Assembly (NCBI GenBank): GCA_938014865.1
Contig: CALLQJ010000162.1
Coordinates: 1 to 6,340 of the forward strand
Source of the DNA: an uncultured Fastidiosipila sp.
GTDB lineage: Bacteria > Bacillota > Clostridia > Saccharofermentanales > Fastidiosipilaceae
Length of the DNA: 6,340 nt
Reading direction: 5' to 3'
Part shown: positions 5,869 to 6,340 of the stretch, piece by piece
Position numbering within the stretch: the stretch's first letter is position 1
How the letters are laid out: each line of letters starts with the position of its first letter
The notes under the pieces: model-generated
Told to the model about the DNA's origin: nothing
The model's database searches: none
What the model saw: the letters and a program-made list of their open reading frames with translations, nothing else
Program-made: the position numbers and the translations under genes

Positions 5869-6340
5869 CAGTCTCGAAGCTCCTTTCCGGTTAATTCCAG
5901 GAAGACATCATTCAGGCTCGGGCGTTCGCAGTAAAGTTCGCTGTAGCTGAGGGCCCGGGCGCGTATGAGCTGCATCAGTTCGTAAAGATTATCCCCGCCC
6001 TTTTCAAACTTCAAAACGAATTCCCCTTCGCCGGGATCCTCCGTCACCTCAAGGATGTGCGGAAGCTCGCGGAAGGCTTCTGCGATGCCCCCGGGATTCT
6101 GCAGCAGGCGGATATGAATGATTTCATGGGTGCCGATCATGCCGATAAGTTCTTCTTTTGTCCCCGACACCAGGTTCCTGCCTTTGTCGATGATGACGAT
6201 GCGGGTACAGATTTTTTCGGCTTCTTCAAGATAGTGCGTGGTATAGACGACGGTGCTGCCGTCCTGATTCATGCGCTCGACGCCTTCTAAGATGAAGTTG
6301 CGGCTCTGGGCGTCCACGGCGACCGTCGGTTCATCCAAAA
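5868..6340 (-). CDS. ABC transporter ATP-binding protein, C-terminal half (runs off window)
   Basis: This is the final 156 residues of an ABC ATPase whose 5' part, including Walker A and the LSGG signature, lies beyond base 6340. The visible part opens inside Walker B/D-loop: LDEPTVAVD with the catalytic Glu as residue 3 of the fragment and the D-loop Asp as residue 9. The codon at 6338-6336 is TTG and encodes the Leu of LDEPT, so it is not a real start. The switch His is H35 in VVYTTHYLEEAE. The regulatory C-terminal domain (about 70-156) ends in PSLNDVFLELTGKELRD, typical of DrrA/NatA-like exporter ATPases with a DUF4162-type tail. It energises the two permeases encoded immediately downstream; its stop overlaps the first permease's start by one base. 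TVAVD in place of the commoner TVGLD is a known variant of this exporter group, not a lesion. The operon promoter is outside the window. Confidence 0.93.
   Translation of the reverse strand, partial: LDEPTVAVDAQSRNFILEGVERMNQDGSTVVYTTHYLEEAEKICTRIVIIDKGRNLVSGTKEELIGMIGTHEIIHIRLLQNPGGIAEAFRELPHILEVTEDPGEGEFVLKFEKGGDNLYELMQLIRARALSYSELYCERPSLNDVFLELTGKELRD

Overview
This 6.3 kb window looks like the end of a draft contig from a Gram-positive-type bacterium, probably Bacillota. The evidence is AGGAGG-type ribosome binding sites on the transporter genes, a pilus-tip-like surface adhesin with a von Willebrand A (vWA) domain and isopeptide/Cna_B-type domains, and a compact ABC-2 exporter operon. 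I cannot name a genus. Every supported gene is on the minus strand, so transcription runs from high to low coordinates. I see no rRNA, tRNA, CRISPR array or insertion sequence.

Right part (6340 to 3578): a tightly packed exporter operon. It holds the C-terminal half of an ABC ATPase that runs off the window, a first ABC-2 permease overlapping it by one base (TGATG), and a second, different ABC-2 permease 12 bases further on behind a strong AGGAGG site. A 14-bp perfect hairpin followed by five T's closes the operon. The two permeases and the ATPase most likely form one exporter with a heterodimeric membrane domain. Its substrate cannot be read from the sequence.

Middle part (about 3577 to 2919): an AT-rich control region (about 30% GC by hand count over 3361-3580) with a good sigma-A-type promoter (TTTACA, 17 bp, TACAAT) pointing at the adhesin and several short palindromes. 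A leader of about 320 nt follows, holding two small ORFs of 63 and 48 codons. Three ATGs in this leader are each preceded by a GGGGG tract at 8 or 9 nt.

Left part (2902 to 52): a large surface protein with a vWA domain carrying an intact MIDAS, then several beta-sandwich domains of the isopeptide-forming type, a (Gly-Asp-Gln)5 repeat, and the beginning of another SpaA/Cna_B-like domain. Both ends are abnormal. The 3' end is cut off by 51 bases of Illumina TruSeq/P7 adapter, so the apparent stop codon and the last seven residues (QIGRAHV) are artefact. The 5' end has no signal peptide, and the natural-looking upstream start is in a different frame. This points to a frameshift, a 5' deletion, or a silent gene copy. 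I found no clearly new biological system. The most informative points are the adapter artefact, the lesion at the adhesin 5' end and its unusual leader.
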